Source: Granulosicoccus sp947495035 (GTDB lineage: Bacteria > Pseudomonadota > Gammaproteobacteria > Granulosicoccales > Granulosicoccaceae). Taken from it: a DNA stretch of 64,000 nucleotides. The stretch lies in NCBI RefSeq assembly GCF_050589605.1, contig NZ_JBNGOO010000007.1; one strand, 5' to 3'. The translations under genes and the position numbers were made by a program. Of the stretch, positions 34,139 through 43,947 are shown in pieces (the stretch's first letter is position 1; every line of letters begins with the position of its first letter). A model generated the notes under the pieces. It ran no database searches. It had not been told where the DNA came from and saw only the letters and a program-made list of their open reading frames with translations.

Positions 34139-35440
34139 ATGTCAGCACTCAACAACAAGAAGATACTCCTCGGTGTCACCGGGGGAATCGCCGCCTACAA
34201 GAGCGCCATCCTGGCCCGCCGTCTGATCGACGAAGGTGCCACCGTGCGGGTGGTCATGACGCAGGGGGCTCAGGCATTCATCCAGCCCCTGACCTTTCAG
34301 GCCCTCACCGGTAACCCGGTGCATACCGACCTGCTGGACCCCGCTGCCGAGGCGGCCATGGGCCATATCGAACTGGCACGCTGGCCCGACGCCATCCTGA
34401 TTGCACCGGCCAGCGCCAACACACTGGCGCGTCTGACCCACGGTCTGGCCGACGACCTGCTCAGCACGCTGTGCCTGGCCACCGATGTCCCCGTGCATGT
34501 CGCCCCCGCCATGAACCGGCTGATGTGGCTCAATGCTGCCACCCAGGCCAACTGCCAGACGCTGGCGGCGCGTGGAGTGCGGCTCTTCGGCCCCGGCAAC
34601 GGCTTGCAGGCCTGCGGCGAAACCGGGTCGGGACGCATGCTGGAGCCTGAGGAGATTCGCGACCACCTGATGGCGGCAATGCAGGAATCCGTCGCCGCAC
34701 CGCAGTCGGAATCGTTGTCCAGCTCGATGCCTGCATCCGAGATGGCAAACTCCGCGAACGGCTCCGGGGAATTTCTGGGCGGCAAACACATCCTGATCAC
34801 CGCTGGTCCGACCCGGGAGGCCATCGACCCGGTGCGCTACATCAGCAACCACAGCTCCGGCAAGATGGGATTTGCCCTGGCCGAGGCAGCCAGACTGGCC
34901 GGTGCCAGAGTGACTCTGGTGGCAGGCCCCGTCAACTTGCAGGCCGATCCGGCCATCAAGCGCATCGATGTCGTCTCGGCCAATGACATGCTGGAGGCCG
35001 TCATGAACGAAGTTGGCAGCGCCGATGTGTTCATCTCGGTGGCCGCTGTCTCCGATTACCGCCTGGAACAGGTCATGGATCAGAAGATCAAGAAAAGTGC
35101 TGAGCAGATGACGCTGTCACTGGTTCGCAATCCCGATATCCTGCACAGCGTCTCTGCATTGCCCAAGCGACCCTTCGTGGTTGGCTTCGCCGCCGAAACC
35201 GAACAGGTCGAAGCCCATGCTCGTGGCAAGATGGCACGAAAATCACTGGACATGATCGCAGCCAATCATGTGGGCCAGCCCGGCAATCCGGTATTCGGCA
35301 GCGATACCAATGCACTGGATGTCTTCTGGCCAGCCGACGATGGCCATGCGCATGTTCCAGCGGCCGACAAACAGGCGGTTGCCCGCTCCCTGCTGAATCT
35401 CGTTTCTCGCCGACTACAGGCTCACCAGAACGCTCAATGA
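34139..35440 (+). CDS. coaBC: CoaBC phosphopantothenoylcysteine synthetase/decarboxylase
   Basis: A 433-residue bifunctional enzyme making 4'-phosphopantetheine for coenzyme A. The N-terminal CoaC flavoprotein half has GVTGGIAAYKSA, the active-site histidine in GHIELARWPD, and PAMNRLMW. The C-terminal CoaB half has ITAGPTREAIDPVRYISNHS and KIKKS. The linker is slightly longer than usual and Ser/Glu-rich. The ATG at 34139 gives the standard N-terminus. It overlaps dut by 4 bp, first of the coaBC-dut-algC-argB cluster. Confidence 0.96.
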   Translation: MSALNNKKILLGVTGGIAAYKSAILARRLIDEGATVRVVMTQGAQAFIQPLTFQALTGNPVHTDLLDPAAEAAMGHIELARWPDAILIAPASANTLARLTHGLADDLLSTLCLATDVPVHVAPAMNRLMWLNAATQANCQTLAARGVRLFGPGNGLQACGETGSGRMLEPEEIRDHLMAAMQESVAAPQSESLSSSMPASEMANSANGSGEFLGGKHILITAGPTREAIDPVRYISNHSSGKMGFALAEAARLAGARVTLVAGPVNLQADPAIKRIDVVSANDMLEAVMNEVGSADVFISVAAVSDYRLEQVMDQKIKKSAEQMTLSLVRNPDILHSVSALPKRPFVVGFAAETEQVEAHARGKMARKSLDMIAANHVGQPGNPVFGSDTNALDVFWPADDGHAHVPAADKQAVARSLLNLVSRRLQAHQNAQ

Positions 35441-35892
35441 ACAGTGTTGACTACACCATCGTCGATCCTCGCATCGGCGACACCATTGCATTACCCGAAT
35501 ATGCCAGTGCTGGTAGTGCAGGCCTGGATCTGCGCGCCTGCGTCGAGCAGACTCTGACGTTGCAGCCCGGCGCTACCGAGCTGTTGCCGACGGGGCTGTG
35601 CATTCATATTGCCGACCCCGGCTATGCCGGTCTGATCCTGCCGCGCTCCGGCCTCGGCCACAAGCACGGAATCGTGCTGGGCAATCTGGTCGGGCTCATC
35701 GACTCCGACTACCAGGGGCAACTGTTTGTCTCCTGCTGGAACCGCGGCAGCGAGCCATTCGATATCGAGGTGGGTACACGCATTGCCCAGCTGGTGATCG
35801 TGCCGGTTGCACAGGTCAGGTTCAACCGGGTCGAGAGTTTCGACGCCAGCTCACGCGGCGACGGGGGCTTCGGTTCTACCGGCAAACAATGA
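35437..35892 (+). CDS. dut: Deoxyuridine 5'-triphosphate nucleotidohydrolase
   Basis: A 151-residue trimeric dUTPase, hydrolysing dUTP to dUMP. All five motifs are visible: AGLDLRA, PRSGLGHKHGI, GLIDSDYQG, GTRIAQLVI and RGDGGFGSTG. The ATG overlaps the coaBC stop (ATGA), indicating translational coupling. Confidence 0.97.
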   Translation: MNSVDYTIVDPRIGDTIALPEYASAGSAGLDLRACVEQTLTLQPGATELLPTGLCIHIADPGYAGLILPRSGLGHKHGIVLGNLVGLIDSDYQGQLFVSCWNRGSEPFDIEVGTRIAQLVIVPVAQVRFNRVESFDASSRGDGGFGSTGKQ

Positions 35893-35972
35893 TTCACGAC
35901 AACCCGGACGTCGCAATGCGGTCCGACAAATACTGCAGTGACGCTGAAACAGCCATTCAAGGACTCTGAAAC

Positions 35973-37355
35973 ATGAATATTTCATCCGCCATTTTCCGTG
36001 CCTACGACATCCGTGGCGTCGTCACCGATACGCTGACACCGGCAGCTGTCGAACAGATCGGGCGTGCCTTCGGCAGCGAATGCCATGAACGACAGATCGA
36101 TACGGTCGTTGTCGCCCGGGATGGTCGCCTCTCCGGCCCCGACCTGATATCGGCACTGAGCAAGGGTATCCAGAGTACAGGCGTCGATGTCATCAACATC
36201 GGCATGGTACCGACACCTGTCTTGTACTTTGCCACCTATCACCTGAACACCGGGACCGGCATCATGGTCACGGGCAGTCACAACCCTCCCGAGTACAACG
36301 GCCTGAAGATGGTATTGAGCGGCGATGCGCTGTTCGGCGACGGCATCACCGCCTTGCACACGCGCCTGGTGGACGGCAATCTGCATGACAGTGACCAGCC
36401 TGGCACCCTGAGCGAACAGGATATCCTGCAGGACTATCTGGATCGCATTCTGGGGGACGTCAAACTGGCCCGTCCCATGAGCATTGCCTTCGACTGCGGC
36501 AACGGCGTGGCAGGCGCTGCGGCTCCGCAACTGTTTGACGGTCTCGGCTGCAAGAGCGCAGCGCTGTTCACCGAGGTTGATGGGAGCTTTCCCAATCACC
36601 ACCCCGATCCGGCCAAACTGGAAAACCTGGAAGATCTCATCAAACTGGTCAGGGACGAAAAGCACGAAGTCGGCCTGGCCTTCGATGGTGACGGTGACCG
36701 CGTGGGTGTCGTCGACGATCAGGGCAATGTGATCTGGCCGGATCGACAGATGGTGCTGTTTGCACGCGACATTCTGGAGCGCAACCCGGGTGCCCGCATC
36801 ATCTATGACGTCAAATGCTCCAAGATTCTGCCAGCGGCCATCAGCGACGCCGGCGGTGAACCGGACATGTGGAAGACCGGTCACTCTTTCATCAAGGCGC
36901 GCATCAAGGAAACCGGCGCCCTGCTCGGCGGCGAGATGAGTGGTCACATGTTCTTCAAGGAGCGCTGGTACGGTTTTGACGATGCCCTGTATGCCGCAGC
37001 CCGTCTGCTGGAAATCCTGTCCAGAACCGACAAGCCGGCCAGCGAGATCTTCGGCGCCATTCCCAACAGCATCAATACACCGGAGCTGAATGTGACTCTC
37101 GATCAGGATGGTGCACAGCACGCCTTCATCGAGAAATTCATTGCCGGCACCGACTTCGACGGTGCCGAGCTCACCACCATCGATGGCGTGCGTGCCGACT
37201 ACCCCGACGGCTGGGGTCTGGTGCGCGCCTCCAATACCACGCCTTCGCTGGTCATCCGCTTCGAGGCAGATACTCAGGAAGCCATGGAACGCATCCAGGG
37301 CAAGTTCCGCAGAGCCATGCAGGCCACTGACAGCAGTGTTGCCATTCCATTCTGA
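35973..37355 (+). CDS. algC: Phosphomannomutase/phosphoglucomutase AlgC
   Basis: A 460-residue alpha-D-phosphohexomutase interconverting 1- and 6-phosphates of mannose and glucose for polysaccharide and LPS precursors. The phospho-serine is in TGSHNPPEYNG (Ser102), the metal loop is FDGDGDRVG, the sugar-binding loop GEMSGHMFF, and the phosphate loop RASNTTPSL. Length and position between dut and argB match pseudomonad algC. Confidence 0.96.
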   Translation: MNISSAIFRAYDIRGVVTDTLTPAAVEQIGRAFGSECHERQIDTVVVARDGRLSGPDLISALSKGIQSTGVDVINIGMVPTPVLYFATYHLNTGTGIMVTGSHNPPEYNGLKMVLSGDALFGDGITALHTRLVDGNLHDSDQPGTLSEQDILQDYLDRILGDVKLARPMSIAFDCGNGVAGAAAPQLFDGLGCKSAALFTEVDGSFPNHHPDPAKLENLEDLIKLVRDEKHEVGLAFDGDGDRVGVVDDQGNVIWPDRQMVLFARDILERNPGARIIYDVKCSKILPAAISDAGGEPDMWKTGHSFIKARIKETGALLGGEMSGHMFFKERWYGFDDALYAAARLLEILSRTDKPASEIFGAIPNSINTPELNVTLDQDGAQHAFIEKFIAGTDFDGAELTTIDGVRADYPDGWGLVRASNTTPSLVIRFEADTQEAMERIQGKFRRAMQATDSSVAIPF

Positions 37356-37383
37356 CTTGTGACTCGAACCGACAAGACCTCTG

Positions 37384-38289
37384 ATGAGTGACGTAAAAGA
37401 CACCAATGCTCTGGCCGATGGCCGCAGCGCTGCCGAGACAGCCCAGGTACTGAACGAAGCCCTGCCCTACCTGCAGCGTTACACCGGCCAGACCGTCGTC
37501 ATCAAGTATGGCGGCAACGCCATGACCGACGAGAAGCTGCAGCGTTCGTTTGCGCAGAACGTCGTGATGATGAAACAGGTGGGCATCAACCCGGTCGTGG
37601 TACACGGCGGTGGACCACAGATCGGCCAGATGCTGAACCGTCTGGCCATCGAGAGCCAGTTCATCGATGGCATGCGCGTCACCGATGCTGCCACCATGGA
37701 AGTGGTCGAAATGGTGCTCGGTGGTCTGGTCAACAAGAATATCGTCTCACTGCTCAATCAGGTCGGCGGCCGGGCCATCGGGCTCACTGGCAAGGACGCC
37801 AGTCTGATCGAAGCCACGCCGATGCACTTGCCGGGCAAACCGGAAGTGTCTCTGGGCTACGTGGGTGAAGTGGTCAATATCCGTACCGGCGTTCTGAATC
37901 GCCTCATGGACAACGACATCATTCCGGTCATTGCTCCCATCGGTACGGACAAGCAGGGCGCCAGTTACAACATCAATGCAGACCTGGTGGCCAGCAGCAT
38001 TGCCATTGCCCTGAATGCATCACGTCTTCTGCTGCTGACCAATACGCCGGGCATCCTGGATAGTCAGGGGGAGCTGCTGACAGGACTGACCCCCAGTGCC
38101 ATCGCTGCCCTGATCAATGACGGGACACTGCACGGCGGCATGCTACCCAAGGTGCAATGTGCGCTGGATGCCGTGGCTGCCGGTGTACGCAGTGTGGTCA
38201 TCATCGATGGCCGAGTCGAACACGCCGTCCTTCTGGAGCTCTTCACCGATCAGGGGATGGGTACGCTGATCCACGACAACCAGATCTGA
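37384..38289 (+). CDS. argB: Acetylglutamate kinase
   Basis: A 301-residue amino-acid kinase-fold enzyme phosphorylating N-acetylglutamate in arginine synthesis. Seen: VIKYGGNAM, VVHGGGPQIGQML, the DLVASSIAIALNA region and the MLPKVQCALDAV segment. It follows algC by 28 bp. Confidence 0.97.
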   Translation: MSDVKDTNALADGRSAAETAQVLNEALPYLQRYTGQTVVIKYGGNAMTDEKLQRSFAQNVVMMKQVGINPVVVHGGGPQIGQMLNRLAIESQFIDGMRVTDAATMEVVEMVLGGLVNKNIVSLLNQVGGRAIGLTGKDASLIEATPMHLPGKPEVSLGYVGEVVNIRTGVLNRLMDNDIIPVIAPIGTDKQGASYNINADLVASSIAIALNASRLLLLTNTPGILDSQGELLTGLTPSAIAALINDGTLHGGMLPKVQCALDAVAAGVRSVVIIDGRVEHAVLLELFTDQGMGTLIHDNQI

Positions 38290-38594
38290 TGTTGACAGAT
38301 CCAGGCCGGGGTTCGTGACCCAATGCGCATTCAGGAATGATTGCCGGGAATGCCCCTCGCCTCCCGGCGTCGACTGTCGCGCAATGATTTCCGGATGAAT
38401 CATGCAGCAAATGCCGGGAATCTGCGACCCGGATAACCGATCGCACTGCCCCACCTGAAATATACCGCTATTCTGCCTGTCATCAGCGGCCCTGACCGGT
38501 CTATTCCATGTTACGCATCCCTGTCCCTGAGCTGTCAAGAACACGCCGTCAGGGTCGATGAATTGGGGACTGTGGTAACTCCGGATACACCGAC
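38290..38594. other. Intergenic region between argB and the binding-protein gene
   Basis: About 305 bp. It contains a GCCGGGA / TCCCGGC stem (38343-38349 and 38362-38368) with a 12-nt loop and no T-run, a possible weak terminator for the argB operon. No convincing promoter or small gene was found. Confidence 0.35.
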
Positions 38595-39794
38595 GTGGCA
38601 TCAAGACTGAGATCAACCGTAACATCCATCACTCTGGCAGCAAGCTGCCTGGTGGCAACAACCGCGCTGGCGGAGACTCCCGGGGTATTCGCGGATCGCG
38701 TTGTCGTCGGCCAGTCGGCGGCCTTCGAAGGGCCGGCCATGGCGCTCGGCCTGGGAATGCGGCAAGGCCTGCAGGCGGCCTTTGCCGAAGTCAATGAGCA
38801 GGGCGGCGTGCATGGACGACGCATCGAGCTGCTGACTCTCAATGATGGCTACGAGCCGGATCGAGCCATTGCCAATACACGCCAACTGATCGAAAAGGAC
38901 AAGGTATTCGCACTGGTAGGGGCTGTTGGCACTCCGACTTCCAAGGCCACCCAGCCATTGGCCAAGGCAGCAGGTGTACCGTTCATCGGGCCATTCACCG
39001 GTGCCGGGTTTTTGCGCGATGCCGACAATACCCATGTCGTCAATGTGCGTGGCACCTACGATCAGGAAACCGAGGCCTGGATCGAACACCTGACCGAGGA
39101 TCTGGGCAGCAAGCGCATTGCCATTCTCTATCAGGACGATTCATTCGGCCGTGCTGGACTGTCCGGGGTGCAGAAGGCCATGGACAAACGCAATCTGACG
39201 CTGGTCGCCGAAGGCACCTATGAAAGAAACAGTGTTGCAGTCAAGACAGCACTGCTGAAGATTCGCAAGGCAAAACCGGACGCTGTCGTCATGGTGGGCT
39301 CCTACAAGCCCATTGCAGCGTTCGTGAAACTGGCTCGCAAGATTCGCATGGAGGCCCAATTCGTGACCATCTCCTTCGTCGGCAGCAAGGCGCTGGCTGC
39401 CGAGCTCGGCAAGGATGGTGAAGGGGTCGTTGTAACGCAAGTTGTACCCCGTTACGATGACTCGAGTCTGGCGCTGGTCGAACAGTATCACCAGGCCTTG
39501 AACAGACTGGATGTCAGCGCGACACCCGGCTTTGTATCACTGGAAGGGTATCTCGTTGGCAGACTACTGGTCGAGACACTCGAACGAGTCGGTCCCTCAC
39601 CGAGTCGAGAAACCCTGATCAGCCAGTTCCAGCGGGCCCCGGTGGATCTGGACATCGGTGGTGTGACTCTGAGCTACGGTCCGGGTGACAACCAGGGCAT
39701 GGATAAGGTCTATCTCTCCGTGTTGCAGAAGGATGGCACTTTCCGTTATGTCGATCGACTGGATCAGGCAATAAGCACCGCGGAACTTCCCTGA
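38595..39794 (+). CDS. Branched-chain amino-acid-type periplasmic binding protein
   Basis: A 399-residue Peripla_BP_6 (LivJ-like) protein with a signal peptide (VATTALAET, cleaved near residue 26). Landmarks: VVVGQSAAFEGPAMALGLGM, NEQGGVHGRRIEL, ALVGAVGTPTSKAT, IAILYQDDSFGRAGLSGVQK and FVSLEGYLVGRLLVE. The start is GTG. No ABC permease or ATPase is adjacent. The gene sits 14 bp before a large chemoreceptor, so it probably presents its ligand to that receptor rather than to a transporter. Ligand unknown. Confidence 0.87.
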   Translation: MASRLRSTVTSITLAASCLVATTALAETPGVFADRVVVGQSAAFEGPAMALGLGMRQGLQAAFAEVNEQGGVHGRRIELLTLNDGYEPDRAIANTRQLIEKDKVFALVGAVGTPTSKATQPLAKAAGVPFIGPFTGAGFLRDADNTHVVNVRGTYDQETEAWIEHLTEDLGSKRIAILYQDDSFGRAGLSGVQKAMDKRNLTLVAEGTYERNSVAVKTALLKIRKAKPDAVVMVGSYKPIAAFVKLARKIRMEAQFVTISFVGSKALAAELGKDGEGVVVTQVVPRYDDSSLALVEQYHQALNRLDVSATPGFVSLEGYLVGRLLVETLERVGPSPSRETLISQFQRAPVDLDIGGVTLSYGPGDNQGMDKVYLSVLQKDGTFRYVDRLDQAISTAELP

Positions 39795-39808
39795 GCCGCA
39801 GACCTGCC

Positions 39809-42604
39809 ATGAACATACTCACGATGGGAATCAGGCCAAAGCTGCTGATAGCCTTTGGCCTGATACTGGCAACCACGCTCATGGCGAGCGCCATTGCTCT
39901 GTATGCCTACACCCGGTTTGCTGACGCAATGACCGAGATCACTCAGCACCGTGTGCCCCTCATGGCAGACTCGATGGAGCTGACTCGCCTCGGCATGCAG
40001 ACCAGCGCCATCGTGCCACTGCTGTCCGCCGCCAGTACACCCGAACAGGCTCGCCGCCATCATCAGGCGCTGCAGAACAACTCGGACAAGATAGAAGCCC
40101 TTCTGGCACATGACGGAAAGAACGGCGATGGCAGAGTCGGGCTCGGCGACACTACTGCAACGCATGACATCGTGCAACGCGTGCAGGAGCAGATCGATCT
40201 CCTGAGTCTTCGTGTGGGTGAGGAGCTTGAGGCAATGCGCAAGCTCGACGAAGCAAGCCTCATCAGTAATGAGCGACAGGTTTCCATCAATCAGAAACTG
40301 CGAGACATCATCGATACAGCTACCTTCGACTTCGTGATTCTGGCCGAAGACATGTTCAGCGAGAACAGCGAGTTGATCGACACCATGCTGTACCAACACA
40401 TCAGCACCATTGTCGGGGCATTGCATCTGGAATCCGATGTCAACAGGCTGATAAACGAATTGAGGTCATCGACAAGCAAACTGACAACGCTCTCGCGCAA
40501 ACGAGGGCGGAACGCAGCAGTGGCCATGATGGATCAGCTGCTGAAGGATCGTCAGGAGATCGACGCCTCTCATGCCAGCGAGCTGACTGTCATCGATTCT
40601 CTCGTGTCAAGACTGGATGACCTGACTCGTGGTGAGAATTCCCTGTATGAAACAGACATCGACTTCAGTTCCATCCCGAGTGCTGCTCCTGCGTTGCCAG
40701 AGCTGGGCGAAATCGAAAGGAAATTTGTCAAACAGCTTTCTCTGATACTCGATGCCGGTTATGCCCGGGTATTTGAAACCAGCCAGGAGTTGAGCATCAG
40801 TGCCAGAGAGACCTTGCCACTGTTCATGAGTGAAGGTGTCGAGGGACTGGTGGGCCTGCTCGAATTGCGTGCAGAATTGAACACCATCGCAGGCATACTC
40901 GCTCAGGTACCGCAGATCTCGGACGCCCTGGTGTTACTGCCCTTATCCGATCGCTATATTGCGGCACACGACGCCATTGTCTCCAACCTGTCATCGGTGG
41001 GTGATATGGAGGGTATGGATGAAGTCCGTACGATGCTGGACGAGCTGTTCGCACTGGGTGATATCAACACCGGGATATTTCACCTGAAGCGACTCGTCCT
41101 GGAGAGCAAGGGTCAGGTCTCACATGTCCAGGCGGAGCTGAGTCGTACGCAGGACACCTTCGTCGACCGACTGGCCGAGCAAGTACAGATGAGTCGCTCA
41201 CATGTCGAGTCTGCGGGCGCCAATGTCATGTCCATGATCGAGGCAAGTCGAATGCAACTGTTCATCGTTGCCCTGCTGAGCCTGCTCATCACTGCCGGTA
41301 TCTACTGGCTTCTCATTTCCAGAGACTTGCTGGCCAGATTGCTGCAGACCATCACGGCCCTGCGGTCCGTAGCCGACGGCAACTATGATGTCTCGGTGAA
41401 CCTCAGTGGTCATGATGAGCTGAGTGATCTGGCTCGTACTGTCGAAGTGTTTCGTGGCAATGCGCTGGAGGCTCAGCGCCTGCAGGAGGAACGCGCGGAA
41501 CTGGCGGCGAAACAGCAGGAACAGGAAAGCAAGGTCGCCGAACAGGAGCAGCTTGCGCGCGAGCAGGAGCTTGCACGGCATCGCCTGGAGCAAGCCGAGT
41601 CTGCACGCCAGAAAGAAGTGGCCGATGAACTGCAAATGCGGGTGGATCGTCTGCTGGCTGCAGTCAGTGCCGCAGCGGATGGTGATCTGAATCATCCGAT
41701 CGATACCCGGGGAGAGGATCTTGCCGGACAGATGGGCAAGGCACTGGACTCCCTGTTCAGTGGCCTGCGCAGCAGCATGGCCAGCATCAACCTCAATTCA
41801 GCACAACTGACACGCGCCTCCGAGAGCCTGACGACGCTCTCCGTTGAAATGCTCGATTCCGCGAAAGCCAACTCCGAGCACGCACTGGAGGCATCGAATC
41901 TGACCAACGATGTGGGTACAAACGTTGACAGCGTTGCCGGTGCAACCGAGGAAATGAGCTCATCCATCAAGGAAATCGCCCGCAATACCCGTGAAGCGGA
42001 AACCGTGGCAGCCGAAGCCGTCACACTGGCAAAATCGACTGACACCACCGTTCGAAAACTGGCTGACAGCAGCGCAGGCATCGGGCATGTCATCAAGGTC
42101 ATCACCTCGATCGCAGAACAGACCAATCTGCTGGCCCTGAACGCGACCATCGAAGCGGCGCGCGCGGGGGATGCCGGCAAGGGCTTTGCGGTGGTGGCAA
42201 CCGAAGTGAAGGAACTGGCCAAGGAAACCGCGCGGGCGACCGACCAGATCGAATCACGTATCAGCGACATCCAGTCGGACACGGAATCCGCGGTGCTCGC
42301 CATTCAATCGATCAGTAGCATCATCGACAAGATCAGCGACATCCAGTCGGCCATTTCGGTCGCAGTCTCCCAGCAGTCCAGCGTCACGCAGGAGATCAGC
42401 CGATCCATCCTGCAGACCGCCGATGGCAGCCAGGCGATCTCCGCGTTGATTGTCGGTGTCGCTGAAAAGGCGAAATCCAATCAGCAGGCATCCGACCATG
42501 TCAGCAAGGCCGCCGGCGAACTGTCCGACATGTCCGCCCAGCTACAGAAGCTGGTGCAGCGCTACGCCGCCAATCAGGATAACGGCAACTCCATGGCGGC
42601 CTGA
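39809..42604 (+). CDS. Methyl-accepting chemotaxis protein with large helical sensor domain
   Basis: A 931-residue chemoreceptor. TM1 lies at ~10-32 and TM2 at ~482-503, enclosing an unusually large (~450-residue) helical periplasmic sensor, reminiscent of TorS-type sensors that read a periplasmic binding protein. A HAMP domain (~505-556), a Glu/Gln-rich coiled coil (~555-610), a second HAMP-like segment and the cytoplasmic signalling domain follow. The kinase-contact hairpin is EQTNLLALNATIEAARAG then GKGFAVVATEVKELA (near residues 770-805). No C-terminal CheR pentapeptide. It follows the binding-protein gene by 14 bp, and the 3' end overlaps the convergent serine hydrolase by 31 bp. Confidence 0.92.
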   Translation: MNILTMGIRPKLLIAFGLILATTLMASAIALYAYTRFADAMTEITQHRVPLMADSMELTRLGMQTSAIVPLLSAASTPEQARRHHQALQNNSDKIEALLAHDGKNGDGRVGLGDTTATHDIVQRVQEQIDLLSLRVGEELEAMRKLDEASLISNERQVSINQKLRDIIDTATFDFVILAEDMFSENSELIDTMLYQHISTIVGALHLESDVNRLINELRSSTSKLTTLSRKRGRNAAVAMMDQLLKDRQEIDASHASELTVIDSLVSRLDDLTRGENSLYETDIDFSSIPSAAPALPELGEIERKFVKQLSLILDAGYARVFETSQELSISARETLPLFMSEGVEGLVGLLELRAELNTIAGILAQVPQISDALVLLPLSDRYIAAHDAIVSNLSSVGDMEGMDEVRTMLDELFALGDINTGIFHLKRLVLESKGQVSHVQAELSRTQDTFVDRLAEQVQMSRSHVESAGANVMSMIEASRMQLFIVALLSLLITAGIYWLLISRDLLARLLQTITALRSVADGNYDVSVNLSGHDELSDLARTVEVFRGNALEAQRLQEERAELAAKQQEQESKVAEQEQLAREQELARHRLEQAESARQKEVADELQMRVDRLLAAVSAAADGDLNHPIDTRGEDLAGQMGKALDSLFSGLRSSMASINLNSAQLTRASESLTTLSVEMLDSAKANSEHALEASNLTNDVGTNVDSVAGATEEMSSSIKEIARNTREAETVAAEAVTLAKSTDTTVRKLADSSAGIGHVIKVITSIAEQTNLLALNATIEAARAGDAGKGFAVVATEVKELAKETARATDQIESRISDIQSDTESAVLAIQSISSIIDKISDIQSAISVAVSQQSSVTQEISRSILQTADGSQAISALIVGVAEKAKSNQQASDHVSKAAGELSDMSAQLQKLVQRYAANQDNGNSMAA

Positions 42605-43947
42605 TAGACCGCGGTACGCAATTCACGCCGCATGGGGTAGCTCGAGGACGGGTAGAGTTGTGTCAGGAAGACCACCAGCAACTCTTCTTTCGGATCGATC
42701 CAGAAGAAGGTGCTGGCAGCTCCCCCCCAGTGACACTCACCGGCGGAGCCGAGCATCTGCGCTTCCACGGGGTCCAGCATCACGGCAAAGCCCAGACCGA
42801 AGCCGATGCCGTTATAGCTCGTTTCACTCCAGACTGCCTGGCCCATGGATGCCATGTCGCCATTGCCCGGCAAATGGTTGCGGCACATGAAATCAACGGT
42901 CTTGCCCGACAGCAGACGCTGCCCGTCCAGTTCACCGCCATTGAGCAGCATTTGCGCAAAACGGGCGTAGTCATCGATGCTGCCCGTCAAGCCCCCACCG
43001 CCCGACAACAGAGCCGGTGCCTGCAGAAAGCTGCTGCTGGCCGCAGGATCGATCACCTGGGGTGGTTCATGGCGCAGCCCCCGAGACGCCGCCTGTGCGC
43101 TTGACACCTTGCCTGGCGCCTGAGTCAGCGCAGACTCAGTCGTACCGATGCTGCCAAGATCACCACCAGTGGCAGGCATCAGCAGATCAGCCAGGCGGCC
43201 TTCATCCCCGGAACGAACATGGAAGCCGGTATCGCGCATGCCCAGCGGCTCGAATATTCGATTCTGGAAATACTCATCCAGCGGTTCTCCCGACCAGATC
43301 TCGACCAGTCTGCCGAGCACGTCACTGGCCACGCTGTAATTCCATTGACTGCCGGGTTGACACAGCAGCGGTGCACTGGCCAGACGCTCCACCAGTTCGG
43401 CCAGCGGGGTATCCGCACCAGGAAAATCCAGACCATGATCGCGGTAGTAACGATCCACCGGTGTGGCATTCATGAAGCTGTAGGTCAGCCCTGCCGTGTG
43501 CGTCATCACCTGCCTCACGGTGATGGGACTTTGCTGTGGTACCACGTGACGCAGTATGGCATCCGAGTCTTCAGGGTCACTGGCCGGCACGGTGCCATCC
43601 CACACCGGCGTACTCGCGAAAGCCGGTATATACCAGGCCAGCGGATCATCCAGCTGAAAATGCCCCTGCTCGTACAACATCATGGCCGCCACAGCCGTCA
43701 CCGGCTTGGTCATCGAATACAGGCGGACCAGCGTATCCCGATCGAATGGTTGACCATCACCCTGTTCGGTCGCTGGCCGCGCCAATCCGGTTGCCTTGAA
43801 GAATCCGGTCGCCCCCATGCGGGCCAGCAGCACACTGGCACCAGCCACACGGTTCTGCTGCACCTGCTGCTCCATCCAGAGTTCGAGGCGTTGCAGTCTT
43901 GCGGGGTCCAGTCCCAGTGACGCGGGCGACGAAGTGGGCAGTGTCAT
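42574..43947 (-). CDS. Serine hydrolase of the class C beta-lactamase family
   Basis: A 457-residue penicillin-binding-protein-like hydrolase. The nucleophile is in LYSMTKPV (SxxK), the second motif is WNYSVASDVLG (YxV/N type), and the third is ECHWGGAAS in place of KTG. No signal peptide is evident, so probably cytoplasmic: esterase, lipase or peptidase-like rather than a true beta-lactamase. The last 31 bp overlap the chemoreceptor gene tail to tail. Confidence 0.88.
   Translation of the reverse strand: MTLPTSSPASLGLDPARLQRLELWMEQQVQQNRVAGASVLLARMGATGFFKATGLARPATEQGDGQPFDRDTLVRLYSMTKPVTAVAAMMLYEQGHFQLDDPLAWYIPAFASTPVWDGTVPASDPEDSDAILRHVVPQQSPITVRQVMTHTAGLTYSFMNATPVDRYYRDHGLDFPGADTPLAELVERLASAPLLCQPGSQWNYSVASDVLGRLVEIWSGEPLDEYFQNRIFEPLGMRDTGFHVRSGDEGRLADLLMPATGGDLGSIGTTESALTQAPGKVSSAQAASRGLRHEPPQVIDPAASSSFLQAPALLSGGGGLTGSIDDYARFAQMLLNGGELDGQRLLSGKTVDFMCRNHLPGNGDMASMGQAVWSETSYNGIGFGLGFAVMLDPVEAQMLGSAGECHWGGAASTFFWIDPKEELLVVFLTQLYPSSSYPMRRELRTAVYQAAMELPLS

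Noticed and set aside
35982..37406. 474-residue open frame on the minus strand
   Set aside because: Antisense shadow of algC.
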